Assembly: GCF_032917945.1 (NCBI RefSeq)
Contig: NZ_CP136624.1
Coordinates: forward strand, 3,906,001-3,970,000
Length of the DNA stretch: 64,000 nucleotides
Direction of reading: 5' to 3'
DNA from: Bradyrhizobium sp. sBnM-33
GTDB taxonomy: Bacteria; Pseudomonadota; Alphaproteobacteria; Rhizobiales; Xanthobacteraceae
Each line of letters starts with the position of its first letter. Position 1 is the stretch's first letter. Of the stretch, positions 17,772 to 27,337 are shown one piece after another. The notes beneath the pieces were generated by a model, which saw only the letters and a program-made list of their open reading frames with translations, was not told the DNA's origin and searched no databases. A program made the translations under genes and the position numbers.

Positions 17772-18111
17772 GGCGGGCCTCGTCGGTCAGGGCACCCAGC
17801 GCCTGGTGCCATGACTGCCGATTCGTGCGGCACTATTTTGGCGATTGCATCTTTTCCGGCAGGCGGGACCCGGCCGGATTCGGCGCTTTCCCCGGGGCGC
17901 CCCAAAGAAGGGGGCCGAGTGGTTTAAGGCATCCATTCGAGAAACGGAGGCATCACACCCAATCCCGCCTCATATTTTTGAGGGGGCAGCAAAATGCTAG
18001 CAATCCGTTCGCGAGCTGCTCGCTATGCAACCTCCCCCTTTAGCAAAATGCCGATTCCGAAATTTCTAATAAATTCGGACCAGCCTCTCCGTTGGCGGCA
18101 GGAGGTGTACC

Positions 18112-18210
18112 ATGCGTAACCATGACCTCGTGTCCGACGGATTCCTCGCGCTAATCGTGACCGCCCTTGTGCTGTTGTGCTCAAGTTGGCTAGTTCTCGC
18201 GTTCAGCTAG
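18112..18210 (+). CDS. 32-residue single-TM peptide
   Basis: A strong 'GCAGGAGGTG' site stands 5 nt before ATG 18112. The product is 'MRNHDLVSDGF' followed by a Leu/Val-rich span. The ribosome-binding site is the best argument for translation. Unknown role. Confidence 0.5.
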   Translation: MRNHDLVSDGFLALIVTALVLLCSSWLVLAFS

Positions 18211-18495
18211 TCTGGGCGGCGGTTCCAGATGACTAGCTAGGACTACTTTGGCAGATTTATTTGCTGTAGCGGATTCGTCTTCTGCAGTATGGGCATCGCT
18301 GAGATGGCGAAGAGTGAGACCGACGATGGCTTGGCGTGCGCCCGGCAAGCTTGGTTGAGGCGGAGGTCCGTTGATTCTTTTTTCGCCCTGCTTGTGCGAG
18401 GCGACGATGTTGCAAGACGGCGTAGGCGATCATTGTCATGAGAGCGTGACGATGAAGACCTTGCCAGGATCGCCCTTCAAAGGGAGGAGGCGCCC

Positions 18496-19319
18496 ATGGA
18501 TTCCTTGGCGAACACCAAGCAAACCGACGATCCGCACGATGCTAGTCCGGGATTGTCCACGCAAGAGATAGAGCTGGTCGCGCGCGCCGATGAACGGCTC
18601 GCGCATGCGTATGAACAAATCGCCCGAGCGGATGAACAGCTCGCGCGTGTCAATGAACAGATTTCCAAACTGGAGCAAGATGCTGCGCGGAGGAAGTCCG
18701 CGAACGGGTATCGTCGGCCATCGCGTGGCAGGCCGGCGCTACGGGGCTTTGTCGGCCTGCTGTTGACAGCGGGCATTTGTATCGCTGCTTTCGCTACGCA
18801 GTCCTCTGGAGAGACGGCCAAGCTGATGATCTCCCGGTGGGCACCGCAACTGGCTGCGGCTTCGCCGTTGCCGGCGGAAACACCGAAGCTCGCCGACCAG
18901 CAGAGTCCGCCTGCCGTTCAGGTGGCTGTGACGGACGGTGCACTTTCGCAATTGCCACCTCCGGCTCAGCCTGCACCGCAAGACGCGGCAGCCGCCCGGA
19001 TCCCTCCCGAGCTGACACAGTTGCTCCAGAAGATGGCGCGTGATCTCGCAAACGTGCAGCAAGGGATCGAGCAGCTCAAGACTAGCCAGGAAGAAATGTC
19101 CGCGAGAACGCCAGGACCGCCGAGCAGCTGAAGGCGAGCCAGGAGCAAATGGCCCGTGCGATCGCCAGCGCCTCCGAGCAGAACCTGCGGCGCAGGGCAT
19201 CAGCGGCTTCGCCACCGCCGATTGCGACGCCTGCACGTGGGCCCGTGTCGGCGCTTCCGCCGACGGAAACGAGAACGCAAGCGCGCGCACCAGTGCCATT
19301 GCGGCCCGGACAACAGTAG
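18496..19319 (+). pseudogene. Frameshifted coiled-coil membrane protein
   Basis: 'GGGAGGAGG' precedes ATG 18496. The cytoplasmic part is a heptad-like coiled coil ('ARADERLAHAYEQIARADEQ'), then one TM ('GFVGLLLTAGICIAAFA'), a Pro/Ala-rich region and a second coiled coil ('LAN VQQGIEQLKTSQEEM'). Near 19098 one base is missing. The other frame continues 'ARTAEQLKASQEQMARAI' and ends with a Pro-rich tail at TAG 19317. This layout is common in Bradyrhizobium; function unknown. Confidence 0.7.
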
Positions 19320-19688
19320 CCGTCATCGCCGCCGCCGTCGCCACGTGCAACACGTGTCAGCGTCCCTGACAATTTTCGTCCGTCCCCAGACTTTTTCAAC
19401 ACTATCTGCCAATTCCGGAGTTGGTCATTGGATACTAAATCGGATCGCAAGCTCGCGTATGTTCGATCGGGCGGGTTTTGTGAAGCATCCGGCGGCTAAT
19501 TGCTGCATGATGTTGAAATTAACCACTTGTTAACCCTGCGGTCGCCTAATGTGAATGACTGGGGGTCACCATGTCGGCCCCTGCAACAACGCAACCGAAG
19601 TTGATGCTTTTTTTTCGGCCGATCCAACCATTCGTTCGTTTGCCAGGCTGGCGGTTCGCGTTACGGCTGTCCTACGCGGAGCAAAAAA
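19320..19688. other. No supported gene
   Basis: A short frame at 19571 has a possible ribosome-binding site but an implausible product that overlaps the next gene. Confidence 0.35.
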
Positions 19689-20234
19689 ATGTTCGGAAAG
19701 GACGACTTAGTGGACAATCTCAGCCGCGATCTGGATCGCGCGCGCGAAAGACGCGACGCACTTGCGTCCGAAGTCACGACACTGACGGCTCAGATCGCTG
19801 AAATCGAAGCCCGCCTTTCTGAAGAAAAAACCCGGCGGGAGCGTGATCGCGTTTTAGGTGAAATCGAAGCGATAAAAAAGCGAATCAAACAAGCGACCGG
19901 CGCGTTTGCACCTGTCATTGGTAAGCTCTGCGAGGCCATCGAGATGGCTGCGACAGTCGTACCCGAAGCCCGCGAGCTTAACAGTTTTCTATTATCAGTT
20001 GCGACCGAAGTCGATAGCGTAGTCGATCCCCTATTGCGCGAGATGGATCAACGAGCGGATGCGGTCCGAGCCGGCCACGCTACACTAGATCTCCCGTGTT
20101 CAGCCAGTGGGGCTCCGATCGAGCCGTCAAAAGATAATAGTGATCGGCTACTTCGTTTTTCCGTATGGCTGTCTCGCAATAAGGAGGTAGAAAAAAATGA
20201 AACAACGGAGAAACCGCGCAGCACAGCAGCGTGA
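19689..20234 (+). CDS. Coiled-coil hypothetical protein
   Basis: A 181-residue protein. Residues 5-70 form a charged coiled coil ('LVDNLSRDLDRARERRDAL' to 'EIEAIKKRIKQA'), followed by a helical bundle-like part with 'AIEMAATVVPEARELNSFLL' and 'DSVVDPLLREMDQRADAV'. It has no signal peptide. 'GCGGAGC' precedes ATG. It overlaps the next small gene by 38 nt. Confidence 0.65.
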   Translation: MFGKDDLVDNLSRDLDRARERRDALASEVTTLTAQIAEIEARLSEEKTRRERDRVLGEIEAIKKRIKQATGAFAPVIGKLCEAIEMAATVVPEARELNSFLLSVATEVDSVVDPLLREMDQRADAVRAGHATLDLPCSASGAPIEPSKDNSDRLLRFSVWLSRNKEVEKNETTEKPRSTAA

Positions 20235-20328
20235 ATTATCGGCGCGCTGCGCGACCAAAGAAGATCTTCAGCCCAGCGTTTTGGAGATCAATCACGGTGT
20301 GTTTCCCGGACTGCGCACACTGAACTAA
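20197..20328 (+). CDS. 43-residue basic peptide overlapping the upstream gene
   Basis: 'AAGGAGGT' at 20181 is a near-perfect ribosome-binding site for ATG 20197. The product starts 'MKQRRNRAAQQRELSARC' and ends 'EINHGVFPGLRTLN'. Overlap with the preceding gene suggests translational coupling. No family recognised. Confidence 0.45.
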   Translation: MKQRRNRAAQQRELSARCATKEDLQPSVLEINHGVFPGLRTLN

Positions 20329-20464
20329 TTCGTTTGCAATCGCTCGCGAAGTTTATTGCTGTCTGTATCCGCGGGAATTTTCCTACAAACGTAATTCAGA
20401 GCAGCCGAATATTGGCGCTCTGGATCGGTTGGCTGGTTATCCGCTCTTAGGCCGCTAAACCATG

Positions 20465-20671
20465 CTAGAATTTGATCGGCGGTTTCCGGTCGAACGATAG
20501 AACCTCATTGGACCTTGTCGGTCCATACCGCCTGCCGATAGCGCCCGTGATGTGCACGTCCCATCCTGTTTTGTGAAGGCTGTTCGCTTTGGCCACGATC
20601 AAGGTTGGGCTGATGCCGTGTGTTTCAATCCATTCGCCGTCCTTCGATGCATGGATCGTAAATAATTCCAT
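20465..20671 (-). CDS. Conserved 68-residue hypothetical protein
   Basis: It begins 'MELFTIHASKDGEWIETHG' and contains 'SPTLIVAKANSLHKTGWDV', a compact alpha/beta layout I associate with rhizobial accessory regions. 'GAGGAAAG' lies upstream of ATG. Intact. Confidence 0.7.
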   Translation of the reverse strand: MELFTIHASKDGEWIETHGISPTLIVAKANSLHKTGWDVHITGAIGRRYGPTRSNEVLSFDRKPPIKF

Positions 20672-20813
20672 CTTTCCTCAATCAATGTCTCGCAAAAGAT
20701 TCAAAGCTCGCTCACGCGCATTTTCCCTTTGCCTTTACCCGTTCTGATGCCCTTGTCGTAGTCGATGACCTTGCACCGCTGTCATATTTCGGAATCTTTA
20801 TGTTTCTGACTGC

Positions 20814-21164
20814 TCAAGCAGATTGTCGTTGCTCAGCGTGGCCATGCTTAGGTGTTGTTCTAACTGCAGCTGTTGGATTCGCCGCCTGGCGATGCTCGAG
20901 CGCATCCCTCAAAATTGCAGTTACCTTGCGGTCCATAAGCTCAAGGCGGTTGGCAACGGCGTTGCTTTGAAGACGAAGCTCTAGCAGTTCGTCCCCTATG
21001 AGCCTCTTAGCGGTTACCACCACGATGATAGACAACACGTAGCAGATAAAGGCTACGGCTATAACACAACTGATGATTGGTCGAGTTTCGGGAAATACGT
21101 TCCAAACGAGAAGACCTAGAACTGCGGCCACGATCCAGCCAACGACCTTGAATAATGTCTCCAT
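20814..21164 (-). CDS. Two-TM membrane protein with C-terminal helix
   Basis: Starting at 'METLFKVVGWIV' it has two hydrophobic spans (about residues 6-22 and 32-55) and a cytoplasmic helix 'LLELRLQSNAVANRLELM'. A longer N-terminus from 21230 is possible but unlikely. Role unknown. Confidence 0.6.
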   Translation of the reverse strand: METLFKVVGWIVAAVLGLLVWNVFPETRPIISCVIAVAFICYVLSIIVVVTAKRLIGDELLELRLQSNAVANRLELMDRKVTAILRDALEHRQAANPTAAVRTTPKHGHAEQRQSA

Positions 21165-21242
21165 TTCCAGTGCTCCCACCGAAAAGCTGTGTAATTCGCT
21201 GAGGTCGTCAAGCTCACGCGACCAAGACAATTCAAAAATGCT

Positions 21243-21368
21243 TCACATGCCGCTGCCGGCAGAATCAAATCCGTACTTACTGTCTCGAAATTTAGCGGCT
21301 CCAACAGAGAGGTCCACCATCCTAACCGGGCGGACGAGGGAAACTGCAATTTTTAATGGGGCGCTCAT
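21243..21368 (-). CDS. Possible 41-residue peptide
   Basis: 'GTGGAGG' stands just before ATG 21368. The product 'MSAPLKIAVSLVRPVRMVDL' with 'VGAAKFRDSKYGFDS' has ordinary composition. Support is limited to the ribosome-binding site. Confidence 0.25.
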   Translation of the reverse strand: MSAPLKIAVSLVRPVRMVDLSVGAAKFRDSKYGFDSAGSGM

Positions 21369-22113
21369 GCCTCCACGCCCGATCCGAACCAGCAAGACCG
21401 CCGCCTAATCGCGGTCGGCAATAGATCGATCAGTCGATTTCTCCAGCCGTCTGTCTCCAGCTACTAAGCTGAGGTGGTCTATGAGTTCGCCCGTTGGCTT
21501 GTAGATTTTTGGCCTCGGAGGTCGTACGGCCTCTTGCCGGATCGGTCATAAATTTTGCTTGCCCGGATGTCAGCGACGTAATGTTCTGTCGAACATTTTT
21601 CCGTCCATCTCAGCTTGTGCCTCAAAAGCAAGCCGAGGGATCTGACGCTTCCGCCCCGGCTCTAATCCGAGCCACGAAGAGATGCACTCGCCTCGTGTGA
21701 GTGTGCAGTGTATGCGGCCCCGTCGAACATAAACGCTGGTTTGTCTTTCCTGCTAAGGCAGGGATGACTTGATGTTGTTTTGGTCCATTTGCCACGCGTG
21801 AGCTCAACCCTGTGAAGGTTCGGGCCCGCTGCAGATAATTGCTCCAGCCAAGCGCAATACTCTCATTCAAATTGCGGAGGGGAGCCGCAGGGGAGCGAAC
21901 ACATAGAGATCGACTTCGGCTTTGGTAAGGTCGCCACGGTTAGTCGAATCGAAATGTATCCAGGCGTCCTTCCCTACGCCGGAATTTTGGAATGTCCTGT
22001 TTTCCTTCTAGAGAGGTCTTCCCAATGTCCGCTCTTCCCTTAACACCGGGCATTGCTGCATCTGCTTACGACGTCCGAAAAGTGCCCAACAGGAGACATT
22101 CGCGAAATGAAAG
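21369..22113. other. No supported gene
   Basis: I see no recognisable product, hairpin or repeat in this stretch. Confidence 0.4.
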
Positions 22114-22135
22114 AGGCCGCCAACTGACGCGGCCT
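22114..22135 (-). terminator. Short GC-rich hairpin
   Basis: 'aggccgc' (22114-22120) pairs with 'gcggcct' (22129-22135). It is downstream of the minus-strand exported-protein gene. Related 'ggccgcc...cagtt' sequences follow genes at 5563, 33722 and 34784. Confidence 0.45.
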
Positions 22136-22197
22136 TAGTGGATGGCACCCAATTCCTTGATTGCGAGAGCCGGCTCGACGCTCTTGTGAGCGCCGGG

Positions 22198-22479
22198 TCA
22201 ATCTTCTAGTCCGGCACTGCCAGTCGCAACGGCGGACCCTGCGGACCGAACCGTCGTCGCGCTCGATGTGCGGCATCCACCGCGATATCCGCGATCATAT
22301 CCGTAGGCGCGATAAGCGGGTCGATCGTAGTCTCGGTAGTAACGCGGCTGCGGGCCCACTCTCACGCCACCGAGCGGAGTATCAACGGCAACTTGAGCTG
22401 ACGCGGGTGCAATGGAGATCGGCGTGGCGATAGCGAAACCAGCAACCGCCAGTACACCAGCCAGTAACAGAGTCCTCAT
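22198..22479 (-). pseudogene. Frameshifted small exported protein
   Basis: ATG 22479 follows 'GGAGGAAAC'. A signal peptide ending 'APASA' leads to 'GGVRVGPQPRYYRDYDRP' and a Tyr/Arg-rich segment. The family ends '(T)IERDDGxxxRxRRCD'. Here 'IERDDGSVRRVRRCD' is present but in a shifted frame from about 22275, and its stop has become TGG. The intact relative at 56582 shows the expected arrangement. Confidence 0.6.
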
Positions 22480-22670
22480 CGAGTTTCCTCCTGAGTTATT
22501 GCATTGCTTTCCAACATCCCAGGTAGGGCAAGGTATTCCTGCGCGAAATTCATCCAAACGGCGGGCGGGCGCCAGCCAGGGTTAACCATTACAAAGCGAA
22601 CTTTATTTTTTTGTTCCAAAGTAGAAAATGGCTAATCCTCATGACCTTTTGGGTTAAATCGTCCTTACTC

Positions 22671-22847
22671 TTAGCTGGCTTTTGGCGCGTTCATGGCCCG
22701 CTCAACGTCGTCCGCCAGTTGGCCCAGATGCTTGGCTAGCCGGTCGAACATTTCGCGTTTAGCCCCATCCGTTGCAAGGTCGCGGATCATCGCCGCTTCG
22801 GCGGCATCGGTCCGGAGCTTCTCCAGAGAGGCTTGATAGTCCTTCAC
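22671..22847 (-). CDS. Conserved 58-residue helical protein
   Basis: GTG 22847 opens 'VKDYQASLEKLRTDAAEAA', followed by 'IRDLATDGAKREMFDRLA' and 'LGQLADDVERAM'. It is one continuous amphipathic helix family seen repeatedly in Bradyrhizobium. It is intact and is separated from the upstream broken gene by 15 nt, so they probably formed an operon. Confidence 0.7.
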   Translation of the reverse strand: MKDYQASLEKLRTDAAEAAMIRDLATDGAKREMFDRLAKHLGQLADDVERAMNAPKAS

Positions 22848-22862
22848 TTGCGATCCCCGGTC

Positions 22863-23100
22863 TTACTTCTTCTGATCGGAAGCCCAATCTTCCATTGCCT
22901 TGGGCGGCTGTAGTCCGGGAGATCGAAGCCAATCGTTGTGTGATGCTGTTTCGGCCTGTCGGGCGCGCCGCAAAAGCAATTCCCTGGCAGTGCTTCCCGG
23001 AGGTTGCTTTTCAGCGCCACCTTTAAATTTTGATCGCCTCTTCCGCGAGCCGCTCTTCAAAGGTCGCCGTGTGTTTGACGCGCTTACGCTGTTTAGCCAT
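22863..23100 (-). pseudogene. Frameshifted conserved small protein
   Basis: ATG 23100 gives 'MAKQRKRVKHTATFEERL' and 'AEEAIK'. One surplus A in 'gatcaaaattt' (about 23025) shifts the frame, after which 'EKQPPGSTARELLLRRAR' and 'NDWLRSPGLQPPK' complete the family to the stop. Length is 238 nt. Function unknown. Confidence 0.7.
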
Positions 23101-23199
23101 GGAGTCCCTCCCAATCGCGCCCATTGTTAATTGCATACCACTTCTTCCCACTCCGTCCGTCCGGTAGCCGACGAAAATCAAATTGGGCCACTAGCCATA

Positions 23200-23224
23200 G
23201 GCCACTGAGGTCGGAAACAGGCCA
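23200..23224 (-). repeat. Dispersed 25-bp repeat, copy 2
   Basis: 'ggccactgaggtcggaaaca' followed by 'ggcca' is the reverse complement of the copy at 5163-5188, one base shorter. Confidence 0.6.
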
Positions 23225-23442
23225 GTACTCAGCCCCGCATTGGGGACAGATTGGCAATTCCAGAACCTTTCCTGAACTCAGCGGATGCTAGCCAAATGTC
23301 CATTCCTGACGTCGCGACTAGACCCTCCCACGTCAAGTCGATAATTCCGAGAGACATCGCGGGCGGCGTCCCTGCCGCCTCGGGTACAGATGGACCCGTC
23401 AACGCGGGTGGGAAGAAAAGTTTTCGTCCGGGGCGGGTCGAA

Positions 23443-23877
23443 CTAGCGCCGTCGCGCCGCGTCCCTGTCGCCCTTCCACGCCGAGAACGCCTTGAACGCT
23501 TCCAGCCTGACCTCCTCGCTTGGCGCGGCGTCGGGATGCAGCGCCTTCGCGATCAGACTGCTTGCCTTGAAGGTCAGGCCGCCCCCGTTTGCGATCTCGT
23601 TGTTGTACCAGTCCCACATTTGACGAAGTTGGGATTGCAGCTCCTTGTTCTTCTCCTTGAGGCAGGCAATTTCGCTGATCGCCTTGGTCTGGGCAGACTT
23701 GGCGGCACTCTCCCGGCGAGCAAGCGCCATCTCTAGGTCGAGAACGCGCTGGCGCAACAGGTCGTTCTCGGCCTGTGCTAGTGCCAGCTCCGCCTTGTTG
23801 GTTGCGGCACGCAATGTCTCGATCCCCGCGTCCCGCTTGGTGCGCCAGTGCGCCTGCCGTTCTGCATTTCTTATCAT
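23443..23877 (-). CDS. Coiled-coil hypothetical protein
   Basis: From 'MIRNAERQAHWRTKRDAG' the protein runs through a long coiled coil ('NDLLRQRVLDLEMALARRE', 'CLKEKNKELQSQLRQM') to 'FKASSLIAKALHPDAAPSEE' and 'AFKAFSAWKGDRDA'. That last part resembles the C-termini of replication or partition-type accessory proteins in rhizobia. The start is uncertain: the frame is open to 23970. Confidence 0.6.
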   Translation of the reverse strand: MIRNAERQAHWRTKRDAGIETLRAATNKAELALAQAENDLLRQRVLDLEMALARRESAAKSAQTKAISEIACLKEKNKELQSQLRQMWDWYNNEIANGGGLTFKASSLIAKALHPDAAPSEEVRLEAFKAFSAWKGDRDAARRR

Positions 23878-23941
23878 GATGAAAGCCACCGGGTCACTCG
23901 ATTGCACCACAGCGTGTCGGGGGTGCGCGTGGGGGCCGCGC

Positions 23942-24145
23942 TCAACTTGAACGATTGCCTTCCTGCTCAACCATCAGCATCCGCTCGATGCGGTTGGCTT
24001 GCTCTTTCGTCAGATCAACCGCCAGACGGGTCCCAATCATTGCCGGCGCCCTACGTTGCCGATCGTAAATGGCGCCTTGGCGAACCAAAAATCTGGATGG
24101 AGGAGATGCCGTGTCGCGCTCCTTCATACCCCGCGTATTGATCAT
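23942..24145 (-). CDS. Conserved small hypothetical protein
   Basis: 'RFLVRQGAIYDRQRRAPAMI' with 'LAVDLTKEQANRIERML' resembles a family of 60-70-residue proteins ('LVR.G..W.V.DR...GPA...G..A..LT..QA..I...L'). It may share an operon with the genes on either side, all on the minus strand. Confidence 0.5.
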   Translation of the reverse strand: MINTRGMKERDTASPPSRFLVRQGAIYDRQRRAPAMIGTRLAVDLTKEQANRIERMLMVEQEGNRSS

Positions 24146-24152
24146 CGGACCA

Positions 24153-24365
24153 TCACCTCACTCCTTCGATCAGCGTCCTCAAGCCGGGCGCATCGTTCCC
24201 CCTTAGGAGCAAAACGCCAAGCATTGCCAAGTAGTGTGGCAATTCGCAATCGGGACGGGCGTTCATATTACTGACGAACGAGGCGACTGCGTCTTTAAGA
24301 TCGCCTCGGCCGAGATAATCGAAGGCCCGTTGCTTGCACCGCTCGAGATATCTATCGCGCGGCAT
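24153..24365 (-). CDS. Conserved small helical protein
   Basis: 'MPRDRYLERCKQRAFDYL' and 'RGDLKDAVASFVSNMNARPD' with 'HYLAMLGVLLL' follow the pattern of a rhizobial family of about 70 residues ('YLEKCK.RALDYLDRGDLKNAVASM.SD..'). It is intact. Function unknown; often near phage-related genes. Confidence 0.65.
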   Translation of the reverse strand: MPRDRYLERCKQRAFDYLGRGDLKDAVASFVSNMNARPDCELPHYLAMLGVLLLRGNDAPGLRTLIEGVR

Positions 24366-25070
24366 GTCAGTTATCAGGGAACGTTCGATTTTCGCCTCCC
24401 CAACCGATGACCGTTTCCAATCCAGCAATGCAGGCTGGACGGAACGGACTTGGCCTGTCTGTTCGAAAAGAAACAAACAGACCCTCTTTTAGTCGCAGTG
24501 TGGGAATTGGGGCACAGAGGCGCGCATTGCGAGCGCGCCCCTGGGGGTCACTTTCGGAAGTTGGGCCTCGTGACAGAGATATCCGCTCCACCCTTGATAG
24601 TGTTGCAAAAGACCCAAAAGGACGCGCGGCTATTTTTCCGCCAAAGAACGAAATAAGCGACAATCGCCGGTCAGATGCAGCCTCAGCCCCGTTGTCGGAA
24701 TCGCCTGTGAGTTTGGCGCCCGACAGCGTGGTCCCCACGTTACTATTCGATCGTCGGGCCTATGGCTCTAAGAATTTGAGTCGCATGCCGCAAAAAGACT
24801 TTGCAACACTATCCCCTTAGAAGCGGACATCGTCAGGGGACAACGGCAGGTCCGAAAAGGGCCATCAACGGAAGTCACCGAAGAAGCTTCGATTCTATGA
24901 GGTTAGATCGCACTCGAATATCCGGGCCGTAGGTGATAAGCGGCGCTCGGGTGCGGAAATAGCACGCAAGCGCGCGGGCGTGCTGAACACGCGTTCATGA
25001 ACCTAACAACGGGTTTCCGCGTTTTCTTCCACAGGGCAACAAAAAAGGAATCAAACAGGGAGCAACGTCC
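24366..25070. other. Gene-free stretch containing a possible MITE
   Basis: Apart from the inverted-repeat-flanked segment at 24596-24815 there is no supported gene. Confidence 0.4.
24596..24815. mobile_element. Possible 220-bp MITE
   Basis: The left end 'gatagtgttgcaaaagac' (24596-24613) and right end 'gactttgcaacactatcc' (24798-24815) are imperfect inverted repeats. No open frame between them is convincing. The core 'gtgttgcaaaa' matches the outer end of the IS1182-type remnant at 12567-12577, so it may be a non-autonomous derivative of that group. Confidence 0.5.
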
Positions 25071-25229
25071 ATGCGTAAAGCGATCTTGGGTGCGGCAAGT
25101 GCACTAGCTCTTGCCTCGCCGGGCTTCTGGGTCATGGGCGTTAAAGCCCGTGCGAATGATTGGGACCCGATCCGCGGATTACATCAGGGCCAGCGGTCAT
25201 GGTGCCGCGCAAACAGGCCGGACACATGA
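25071..25229 (+). CDS. Possible short exported protein, probably degraded
   Basis: 'CAGGGAGC' stands upstream of ATG 25071. 'MRKAILGAASALALASPG' looks like a signal peptide. The remainder (about 30 residues) is not recognised and runs into unrelated sequence. Confidence 0.35.
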   Translation: MRKAILGAASALALASPGFWVMGVKARANDWDPIRGLHQGQRSWCRANRPDT

Positions 25230-25344
25230 CTTGCACCCGACCGCGCGCCGAACGTCAGATTCTTCTTGCAACGCGGGCGTCGTCCACACATGACCCAACC
25301 CAACTCGGACATAGAGAGGGGCAGCGCCAGTCCGTGAACAACCT

Positions 25345-25490
25345 TCCCGCACCTGGATCATGAGGCTGCTGGCGAAGAAGCCGGCCAAGCTCGTCGCCGT
25401 TGCCGTTGCAACAAGATGGCGCGCATCGCCTGGGCGATCATGGCCAAGGGAGGATACTATCGAGCGCCGGAGCTTGCTGCAGCTGCATCA
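25345..25490 (+). pseudogene. C-terminal fragment of an IS110-family transposase
   Basis: 'RLLAKKPAKLVAVAVA' and, after a one-base shift near 25411, 'NKMARIAWAIMAKGGYY' are the characteristic C-terminus of IS110/IS116-type transposases. The sequence differs from the intact transposase at 43230, so this is a separate element. Confidence 0.6.
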
Positions 25491-25911
25491 TCTCGCAAAC
25501 TGAATCGGCTGCATCCTAGCGGCTTGGATCATGGCTTTCCTGACTGCTTCAGGGCAAGCCGTTATCCCGGTGAAATACTCGTCGAGGTGATTGTTCTCCT
25601 GGACTCAACTACGCAAACTAAGTGGACGGGACCGCAAGTCGCTCTTTAATTGCGCTCTCGCACGCCCGCACGATTTGAGAACTGAACCGCGGGTAGTAAC
25701 GAAAGAAAGCATAGCTGAGCACTAGCGTCCGCCGAAACTTCATGTCGCGATTCTTGCCGGAGCTTCTTTGCTGCCTGAAATGGCAGGGTTGTTCTGCCCC
25801 CTGGAAGCGCGGCGCGGCATTGTGGCCGTATTGGCTTGTCCCGCAATCGCGCATAGACTTTCACCACAACAGCCGCATCGGCTGAAAAAAGCATTCTCGG
25901 GGAGGTTTCGT
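25491..25911. other. Leader region of the ABC operon
   Basis: No gene is supported. It should carry the operon promoter, but I cannot pick out a convincing -35/-10 pair. Confidence 0.35.
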
Positions 25912-27258
25912 ATGCACAGGATGAACGAAAGCGCATGGTTGGTGCGCAAATTGTCGGCGGCGGTGTTGTTTGCAGCCTTGCCGATCGCGATGCCGATCGC
26001 GATGCCGATCGCGGCCGTCGCCCAGACCGCTCCGGCGGTCCCGCCGGTCAAGCTCGGGCTTGTGACTTTCCTGACCGGACCGGCCGCCGGCCCCTTCGGC
26101 ATTCCCGGCCGCAACTCCGCTGAAATCATGATTGAAATGCTCAACGCCGGCAAAGTGCCCGCACCTTATGCGACCGCTGGTCTCGCCGGTGCACCGATTG
26201 TGCCGAAGTTCGTCGACGAGGCCGGCTCGACAGCCAACCAGGTTACTGAATTCCGCAACCTTGTTCAACGCGACGGCGTGAATGCCATCGTCGGATACGT
26301 CTCGTCCGGCAACTGCCTGGCGGTGGCTCCGGTTGCCGAAGAGTTGAAGGCGCTGACGGTGTTCTTCGACTGCGGAACGCCCCGAATCTTCGAGGAGAAG
26401 CCGCTCAAATACGTGTTCCGTGCAACGCCGCACGCCACCATGGATAACGTTGGAGCCGCTCGCTACGTCCTGAAGAAATTCCCTGAACTGGCTTCATTTT
26501 CGGGCATCAACCAGAACTACGCATGGGGGCAGGACAGTTGGCGTGATTTCGTCGCCGCCATGAAGGCGCTTGCGCCCAAGGCGACGGTCGACAAGGAGCT
26601 GTTGCCGAAGTTGTTCGCGGGCGAATTCGGCGCGGAAATCTCGGCGCTGCTGACCGCCAATTCCAAGGTGGTGCATTCGAGCTTCTGGAACGGCGATCTC
26701 GAGAGCTTCATTGTTCAGAACGGAGCCCGTGGTCTGCCGGCAAGGTCCACTATGGTCTATACAGCGGGCGAGACGGCCATGTTCCGCCTCGGCGCCAAGA
26801 TCCCGGATGGTACTATCATTGGAGCCCGCGGCCCGCACGGGGTAATGGCGCCCGACACGCCGTTGAACAAGTGGTTCCGCCAGGTCTACGAGGATCGCTT
26901 CGCGACGGCGCCGACCTATCCGGCCTATCACATGGCGCAGTCGATCCTCGGGCTCAAGTCCGCGTGGGAGAAGGCGGCGGCGGCCAAGGGCGGTCAGCAA
27001 CCCGCGATCGACGACGTGGTGAAGGCGTTCGAGGGTATCGAGTTTGAAGGACCGAGCGCCAAGATCCGCATGGCGATCGGCAATGGTCACCAGGGGATCG
27101 CTGATATCGCCTATGGCAGCTTCCGTTTTAACAAGGCGGAAGGCAAAGCGGAAATCGTCGACATCGTCCGCTATCCCGCCGAGTGCGTGAATCCCCCGGC
27201 CAACATGACCTCGACGGCGTGGCTCGAGGCCGGCATGCCCGGCGCCAAATGCAACTAA
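25912..27258 (+). CDS. Branched-chain amino-acid-type ABC transporter, substrate-binding protein
   Basis: A 448-residue periplasmic binding protein of the LivK/Peripla_BP_6 type. The signal peptide contains 'PIAMPIAMPIAAVAQ', encoded by three copies of a 12-bp unit. The mature chain opens 'VKLGLVTFLTGPAAGPFG' and has 'PIVPKFVDEAGS' and 'GVNAIVGYVSSGNCLAVAP', as in this family. 'GGGGAGG' precedes ATG 25912. Ligand cannot be told; LivK-like proteins bind amino acids, amides, aromatics or urea. First gene of a five-gene operon. Confidence 0.9.
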   Translation: MHRMNESAWLVRKLSAAVLFAALPIAMPIAMPIAAVAQTAPAVPPVKLGLVTFLTGPAAGPFGIPGRNSAEIMIEMLNAGKVPAPYATAGLAGAPIVPKFVDEAGSTANQVTEFRNLVQRDGVNAIVGYVSSGNCLAVAPVAEELKALTVFFDCGTPRIFEEKPLKYVFRATPHATMDNVGAARYVLKKFPELASFSGINQNYAWGQDSWRDFVAAMKALAPKATVDKELLPKLFAGEFGAEISALLTANSKVVHSSFWNGDLESFIVQNGARGLPARSTMVYTAGETAMFRLGAKIPDGTIIGARGPHGVMAPDTPLNKWFRQVYEDRFATAPTYPAYHMAQSILGLKSAWEKAAAAKGGQQPAIDDVVKAFEGIEFEGPSAKIRMAIGNGHQGIADIAYGSFRFNKAEGKAEIVDIVRYPAECVNPPANMTSTAWLEAGMPGAKCN

Positions 27259-27337
27259 GCGACGCCACATTGCCAGCCGGAGCTCCCGGCTGCACGTCAC
27301 AGCTGCTGCGTCTTCACGACGTAAGGGACGGCATCAG

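Noticed and set aside
24407..24820. Plus-strand frame of 137 codons
   Set aside because: It spans the inverted-repeat-flanked segment, lacks a ribosome-binding site and has no recognisable product.
26494..27300. Minus-strand frame of 268 codons
   Set aside because: Antisense to the substrate-binding protein, which has clear family motifs; composition is Arg/His-rich.
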